Below, piece after piece: positions 58,594 to 64,000 of a stretch of 64,000 bases of DNA. Both the position numbers and the translations under genes were made by a program. The notes under the pieces are model-generated. The model saw only the letters and a list, made by a program, of their open reading frames with translations. It ran no database searches and was not told the DNA's origin. Location: NCBI GenBank assembly GCA_038373865.1, contig JAXGGA010003962.1:30690-94689 (forward strand), in the 5' to 3' direction. How positions within the stretch are numbered: position 1 is the stretch's first letter; the number at the start of each line of letters is the position of its first letter. This stretch comes from Uloborus plumipes (Eukaryota > Arthropoda > Arachnida > Araneae > Uloboridae).

Positions 58594-59339
58594 CAGTGGC
58601 GTAACTATGGGGGCAATTTTGGGGACAACCCCCCCCCCCCCCTCCCCGAAACGTTGGTCAAAAAAATGCAAAAATAAGAGGAAAAAATATAAAAACTCCT
58701 AGAATAAAAAAGTATGATTCTCCTGCGAATATCATAGTGTTACAGACTTCATTGCCACCCTCCTCCCCTTCCCAGAACCATTAAGCAGTTTCTTTTTTTG
58801 AAAATAAATGTCAAAAAGTTCCGGAGCTAGGCCTCCAAACCCCCCATTATGATCGAAATTCGTCTGAAATTGCGTTTTTGGAACCTAAATTAAAAAAAAA
58901 TCGCTTGGAAGAATTTCTGTATCCTATCATTTTCTTTCACATTATTAAAAATGGCCGGCAATCGTGTTTTACTGACTGAGGAAGAGATCAAACATCCTCT
59001 CCTCGAACATCACAAAGATAGTCTAGAATGGAGTTTATAGAGGTACAATTTATGAAAATTTACCCCCCCCCCCCCAACCTTCCATTTTTCTGCAGTAATA
59101 TTTCTTAAAACTACAGCACAATTCTAGTGTTAGAGGTTGTTACTCATTAAAAAGCTGTCTGTTTTTTCAAATTTCAGAAGTATGCATTTTCAAGTGCGTA
59201 CTATGTATATATATATACACATACACACATACAAAGTGTGGAAAAAAAGGGATTGCCCCCCCCCCCCCCGCCGGCGTTTTTTAAACCTCTAACGAGTTTG
59301 AATAACCCCACCCAAAACCAACGAGTAGTTACACCACTG
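58594..59339. mobile_element. hAT element, imperfect TSD
   Basis: Termini CAGTGGCGTAACTAT and the complement of CAGTGGTGTAACTAC; flanks GATACTGC and AATACAGC match at 6 of 8. Poly-C runs lie near 58630, 59062 and 59260. Same superfamily ends as 36891-37615. Non-coding, within PRMT7 intron 1. Confidence 0.75.
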
Positions 59340-59569
59340 AATACAGCAAGGAATTCAGACTTTTTTTTTTGATTAAAATGTTTTCCATATTTATGATGCT
59401 AACATCCAGAACCTCCTATTTTTGCTAAACTATTGGGTTACTAGAATATTTTGTTTTATAATGAAGCTTAACAATGAAGAGGGGACAAAGACTTCTTGGA
59501 CTAAAGTTTAATTGAGGAGTAAAGGCTTAAAGTATAATGCAATTAGCTGTTTATAACTTAAGAAAGTTT

Positions 59570-61209
59570 CAGGGTTGGCAAGTTTTTGACAGTCGGAGGT
59601 TTTATCCGGTTTTAACCGTGGTTTTTACCGTCATGTCAAAAACCACTTTTTGACATGGTGTCAAAAACCAAAATTTCTGTCCAAAACATGTTTAAATTTG
59701 ATATTGAAAATCAAAATACATTTTCAAATGAATTTGACAATTTCTGATTTCAGACACTGAAGTAAACTTTCGGAGTTTTAGATTATTAAAATAAAGTGTA
59801 ATAAGCAATCCTAATCATAATTGAAGGGCTCGGGAGTAAATAATGGTAACTAGCATTTTAAAAAATCAAACATATGGCTTTTGAATATGGCTTTATTGCT
59901 TCGAGGAATTACTGTAACATTTTTTTATTTTAAAAATGAAGTGGGTACATTAACAGGGTTGCCACGCCACAGGGAAACCTGAAAAAACAGGGAAAATGCA
60001 GGAAATTGAAAAATCAACAGAAAAACAGGGAAAATCCAGGGAATCTTGAAAATTTCTTCAAAAATCTGGAAAGTGCAGGGAATTTACCAATGAATAAATT
60101 TATGTGCAAATGAATAAAATAATAATAATAAATAAAATAAAATAAATAGTAATTTTACTTCACATTTTTTTTTTTTTTTGCTGAGTTTATTTATTTATAA
60201 GTACATATTTAATTGTGTATTATAGAAGCAAAAAATATTTATTACTTAGTTTGAAATGCATTTTAAAGCTTATGCTAATTTAATTAGAGAGTATGAGATT
60301 AGTCATCAATACGTTCTATGATTTCAGTTTTAATGAGTTTTGCTTTGCCTCCCTATGTTTTTATTTAGTTAGTTTTTTTCTGTGCCAGGATATTAATGTT
60401 CATATAACATATCAGTGTTTGCTCGTTCGTAATATTGCATATTCATGCAGGGAAAATGCAGGGAATTTTTCCCCCGGAATTGAATTGCAACCCTGATTAA
60501 TTAAGTGCTGTGTGTCTTGGGTATACTTAATAAATTTTTACAAGTGATTTTTTTTAATTTTAATTTGAAATAATAAATTTTAACTAATAAATAAATAAAT
60601 AAAATAGTTTGATCAAAAGTATTTAGCAGATTTGTACACTGAGTACTAATTAATTTCGTTTTGCTTTTACTCAAAATAAAAAAAATCACTTTGATGTAAA
60701 AATTTTTAGATTTATAAAATAGCTAATTAATAGTTATTAAAACATTTAAACGAAACTACTTTAAAAACTGGATTTAACTTTTAATACTTTTAACTTTTTT
60801 CATGGCATAACAAGTTAATTTAAAAGAATGAGAATTAATTTTCATTAAATTTATTAATTTAATTTTTATTAAACTTGACTGATGAGATAACTAATTGATA
60901 GTTTTTAAACATTTAAACGAAACTACTTTAAAAACTGGATTTAACTTTTAATATTTAACTTTTTTCATGGCAAAACAAGTTAGTTTAAAAGAATGAGAAA
61001 TAATTTTCATTAAATTTATTAATTTAATGTTTATTAAACTTGATTGAAAAGATGCATAAATTTTATTTAATATTTTTCAGGATGAGAAACCTTATATGTT
61101 TATAAAAAATCTCAATAACCACTGTATTTGAGTTTTAGACAGGTTTTTGACGTTTTTGACAGGTTTTCGACGTTTTCGACAGGTTTTTGACGTCAAAAAC
61201 CTAAACCTG
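59570..61209. mobile_element. hAT element (GTCAAAAAC family) copy 2, TSD GAAAGTTT
   Basis: Inverted copy of 35059-36382 with ends CAGGGTTGG and CTAAACCTG and a perfect 8-bp duplication GAAAGTTT (59562-59569, 61210-61217). It carries two rather than three of the 168-bp units and a nested hAT-like insertion at 59954-60495. Its right end stops only about 100 bp before PRMT7 exon 2. Confidence 0.93.
59954..60495. mobile_element. hAT-like insertion nested in copy 2
   Basis: Termini CAGGGTTGC and GCAACCCTG, with CAGGGAAAATSCAGGGAAT-type motifs near both ends. Comparison with 35059-36382 (TACATTAAGTGCTG uninterrupted there) shows that it is an insertion. Flanks contain ATTAA on both sides; an exact 8-bp duplication is not clear. 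Confidence 0.75.
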
Positions 61210-61307
61210 GAAAGTTTCCTTTAAATTAAAAAAAAAATCATTATTTCATTTTTATATCATGAATGGTACTAAACAGCATCATTACTTACTGTCTTTCCTT
61301 TTTGCAG

Positions 61308-61344
61308 ATCAGCGTACGCTGACATGTTGCATGATACAGAGCGA
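61308..61344 (+). CDS. PRMT7: PRMT7 coding exon 2
   Basis: A 37-base exon preceded by a pyrimidine-rich TTTTTGCAG and followed by GTAAGA. Its first base completes the Arg codon split by intron 1, and the remaining 12 codons read SAYADMLHDTER. In PRMT7 proteins the N-terminal EYDYxxE(I/V)AR segment continues with S-x-Y/F-x-D-M-L-H-D-x-x-R, which is the start of the first Rossmann-type methyltransferase module, so exon junction, frame and residues agree. It ends on a codon boundary (phase 0). Exon 3, expected to begin with an N-x-K-Y-Y/F motif, was not found before 64000, so intron 2 continues past the window edge. Confidence 0.92.
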
Positions 61345-61628
61345 GTAAGATTTTTTTCTAATTCTATAGTATACAAATTTACTAGTATATTTATGAGACA
61401 TTCCTCTGTCATGTCATTCCACTGTTTTGTTTTAAATCAAAATTGTTTCTCTTTTTCTGATTCTCCTAATCAAATTTTTATGTAATGTGTTTCAGTGATA
61501 TGGAATTCATTCCTCTCCCTCTAAGTTCTGCTAGTGACTGGTATCCAATGATAAAGTTTTGTAGATTGCATTTTTTCAAATAATTATTGGGAATTAAAAA
61601 TTCTGCTGTTTTTTTGATTAGTTATCTC

Positions 61629-61896
61629 CAGTGTTAGAAATAGAAATTTAAGTCTAGGCGTGATAGTGACTCCTAGGATCAATATGATAGATATGCTTCG
61701 CCGACAAACTGCCGGGAGGAGCGAGAGAAATGTTATTGTGAATCCTTTTCGTCAATCATGATGAGTCAGACAAGAAAGGCTTTGCGACCCCAAAATCTTT
61801 AGGCGTCAAACTTGGCTCCTGGGTTTGGATGTTTAGGCGTCAAATGGAAAATTTTGGTCGCAAAATATGACTAACGACCACTTATTTCCAACACTG
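61629..61896. mobile_element. hAT MITE, 268 bp, TSD GTTATCTC
   Basis: Termini CAGTGTTAGAAATAG and TTATTTCCAACACTG are inverted repeats; a perfect 8-bp duplication GTTATCTC flanks (61621-61628, 61897-61904). Compact copy of the family at 39843-40783. Inside PRMT7 intron 2. Confidence 0.9.
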
Positions 61897-62742
61897 GTTA
61901 TCTCGACTCTGTACGTACCTTCAAAATTCTTGAAGGCATAAGCTAATGAATCCAAAATACATTGTTTTGATATTTTAAAAGTTTTTTGTTTGTCCTCCAA
62001 ATTTAAGATCCTTCAGAAGTTTTAGTCGAATATGAGTCTCTAGCTAAATTGGAGAATACAGTTGCAGTTGAAAGTGTATGCCCGCCCCCCTTTTTCATAT
62101 CATCAAAATTATTGCAAGGTATAATGCGGAGAAAAATTTAAGTTTTCTGACAAATCAGTTCATATTTCAATGCTTTTTTGGATGGCATTATAGAAAAAAG
62201 CTCTCAGTTTTTCGATTGGAAAAACTGGTTCTTTTCAACTGCAAAACATGTACACACAATGTTTTTCAAAAATGTATGGTTTTCAATATTGTTTTGTTTT
62301 CACTTTTTAACATAAGAGCTTTAAAAAAAAAAAAAAAAAAAAAAAACACTCAAACTTACTCTATCAATTTTTCCTGACAATTTAGACTTCCCCTCCCCCC
62401 TTTATTTTGATAAAAATTGATCATTTAAAAACCATTTAGGGTCTTAAGTTTGGCATTTTTCTTCATTACTATTAATTTAATGTATCAGTCCCAAGTGTCA
62501 AGCCAGAATGGTTGTACCTTCATTTGAAATTTGTGTACAAAATGTGGGGCTGGCTGTTCTTTTGCCTCACATGTATCCTTTACGAGTAAGTTTGATTCGT
62601 TCTGTTTTGCACTTCGGTGAATTATGTCCCTTGGCAGTAATGTCAGAAAAATAGTTGGCAAAAATTTGCATTTATGTGACTTGTAAAAATTCTCTAGATT
62701 TCTTGTCTTGTCCAGCTATTCTGTCAAAGATTAACAATTTAC

Positions 62743-63178
62743 AAATACAAATGCAAACAAATGTGACGACCAACAACAGGCTCTAGGGTCTAGGCCTAGC
62801 TAGGCTGGTGCTAGTCAATTTATAGTCCCAATGAAGATCAATGGCCCTCTTAAGGCTACCTACTCCACTCCTCATTACAGCTTCTTCCCATTAAGCTATA
62901 CCAAGGAACCACTTCCCTCTTAAAATAGTAATTTTTCCTTATCTCCAGGTTTTCTTGATGTTTGAAAAGCTTAAAACAAACCCTTGTCCTGCTTTCCGTG
63001 CAAAAACTTAACCCTGGAACATCTTTCATTTTGATACATTTAAACAATTGAATCATGTCCCCTCTGATTCTCGTTTGCTCAAGACTATACATATTAAAGA
63101 CTATAGGCCTGGAATCATACTCTAAATTAGAAAGCCCATTCACTAGCCTTGTAGCCCTTCTTTGTACTCTATCCAATA
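62743..63178 (-). mobile_element. 5'-truncated LINE fragment, copy B
   Basis: Minus-strand reading gives LLDRVQRRATRLVNGLSNLE and later SLEQTRIRGDMIQLFKCIKM, the C-terminal tail after the reverse-transcriptase domain in CR1/L2/Jockey-type LINEs. Copy A, just upstream in sense orientation, is closely related. Stops and frameshifts disrupt the end. The 3' end (about 62743-62780) is a TTTGTA-type tail. The copy starts at the DRVQRR codons, directly after copy A's (TTTGTA)n tail. Confidence 0.85.
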
Positions 63179-63815
63179 AATACAAATACAAATACAAATG
63201 TGACGACCAGCAACAGGCTCTGGGCCCAACTGGGCTGGTCCTAGTCAAATTATAGATCCCAATGAAGATCAATGGCCCTCTTAAAACTATCTACTCCCTT
63301 GCTCCTTACCGCCTCTTCCGGTAAACTATTCCAAGCTCCCACTACTCTGCTAAAATAGTACTTTTTCTGAATTTCCAGGTTAGCCTGAGATTTAAACAGC
63401 TTATAACAATGACCCCTTGTCCTGTTTTCTGTGCAAAAATTTAACCCTATAACATCTTTCATTTTGGTAAATTTAAACAACTGAATCATGTCCCCTCTGG
63501 TTCTCCTTTGCTCAAGACTATACATATTAAGCATTCTAAGTCTGGAATCATAGTCTAAATTAGAAAGTCCATTCACTAACCTTGTAGCCCTCCTTTGTAC
63601 CCTTTCCAATAAATTAATATCTTTCTTAAGATAAGGAGACCAAAACTGAACAGCATACTCTAAATGAGGTCTTACCAAACTTCTATATAAAGGCAGAAGA
63701 ACCTTCTTAGATTTGTTTGAAATAGATCTATTTATAAATCCAGCATCCTATTGGCTTTGTTACTAGCTATGCTGCACTGTTGACTAAACTTGAAGTCTTG
63801 ATTTATTAAGACACC
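63179..63815 (-). mobile_element. 5'-truncated LINE fragment, copy A
   Basis: The minus frame 63250-63678 reads MVRPHLEYAVQFWSPYLKKD, INLLERVQRRATRLV, and ends with VGAWNSLPEEAV...FKRAIDLHWDL, the standard C-terminal part of a CR1/L2/Jockey-type reverse transcriptase ORF. Further 5' in sense (63690-63815), LGVLINQDFKFSQQCSIASN and NRSISNKSKKVLLPLYRSL can be read with one frameshift. The 3' end is a (TTTGTA)n tail at 63179-63199. The catalytic FADD-type box is missing, so the copy is dead on arrival (5'-truncated). It lies antisense within PRMT7 intron 2. Confidence 0.88.
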
Positions 63816-63821
63816 TAGAAA

Positions 63822-63890
63822 TTAATATCTTTCTTAAGATAAGGAGACCAAAACTGAATAGCATATTTCAAATGAGCTCTTGCCAAACTT
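63822..63890 (-). mobile_element. Short LINE fragment, copy C
   Basis: About 70 bp nearly identical to 63613-63682 (coding for the HLEYAVQFWSPYLKKDIN region), lying immediately 5' (sense) of copy A. It is a third truncated or duplicated piece of the same family. Confidence 0.75.
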
Positions 63891-64000
63891 AATTAGTTGA
63901 TTTGAATTATAAAAGACATTACTTTTCCATTGAAAATGCAGAAACAAACCAAAGATATTAGGCACAAATTACAATGAAAGCTTCATATATGTGCTTCGGA

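Larger units (their letters stand above)
57481..61307 (+). other. PRMT7 intron 1 (3827 bp)
   Basis: GT...AG intron (GTATGC at 57481; TTTTTGCAG ending 61307). It contains a SINE-like segment, two hAT elements and a nested third, which together account for more than half its length. Intron 2 begins GTAAGA at 61345 and runs to or past the right edge. Confidence 0.85.

Noticed and set aside
62007..62080. Open stretch DPSEVLVEYESLAKLENTVA considered as PRMT7 exon 3
   Set aside because: Does not match the expected PRMT7 sequence after LHDxxR, and lacks a convincing acceptor.

Overview
The window reads as gene-poor, AT-rich, intron- and transposon-dominated nuclear DNA of an animal, most likely an arthropod and possibly a chelicerate. 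The reasons are a spliced host gene with a phase-matched intron, fragments of a CR1/L2/Jockey-type LINE, tRNA-derived SINEs, and a very dense load of hAT, PIF/Harbinger and pogo-like DNA elements. The organism is inferred from general character only; no rRNA, mitochondrial or other diagnostic gene is present. Nothing bacterial (operons, CRISPR arrays, ribosome binding sites) is seen.

The one host gene identified with confidence is the 5' part of PRMT7 (arginine N-methyltransferase 7) on the + strand: coding exon 1 at 57386-57480 and coding exon 2 at 61308-61344, joined in frame; the rest lies beyond the right edge. On the opposite strand, about 0.5 kb upstream, is a short reading frame with one perfect C2H2 zinc finger (56614-56823). 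Between the two is a CpG-rich stretch (about 56885-57080) with TGACGTCA, TTTATAAA-type and palindromic CGACCGGTCG motifs. The same motif set occurs at 49384-49441, directly upstream of a frame resembling the N-terminus of a PIF/Harbinger transposase, so a 49.4-57.07 kb composite mobile element is an alternative reading of this stretch.

Layout. 1-11 kb: scattered MITEs (1549-2002, 2162-2579, 2692-2915, 3090-3531), a possible LTR fragment near 9.5-9.77 kb and long featureless stretches. 11-12.5 kb: a Harbinger MITE inside an unclassified repeat. 13.8 kb: a pogo-like MITE. 16.1-17.3 kb: a repeat with a 144-bp tandem array and a 15-bp terminal hairpin. 21.3-24.6 kb: a nested stack of a 26-bp-TIR element holding a Helentron/HINE-like element, then a foldback MITE and an hAT MITE. 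27-30.7 kb: unclassified repeats, a hairpin, an hAT element with decayed coding sequence, and a diverged tandem array carrying splice-donor-like motifs. 35-41 kb: several hAT elements and SINEs. 43.9-47.8 kb: a 41-bp hAT micro-element, a 298-bp relative, an (AAT)n microsatellite, a pogo-like element split by a Harbinger MITE, and an inverted pair of an unclassified repeat. 49.2-55.7 kb: Harbinger-like frame interrupted by a second Helentron/HINE-like element, itself interrupted by a 3.8-kb hAT element with an hATC fragment. 55.7-64 kb: zinc-finger frame and PRMT7, whose introns are filled with SINE, hAT and LINE copies.

The strongest structural evidence is target-site duplication. At least nine elements have terminal inverted repeats flanked by perfect 8-bp direct repeats (hAT hallmark), and others have TTA (Harbinger) or TA (pogo/mariner) duplications. 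No intact transposase is visible, so these elements are non-autonomous or decayed.
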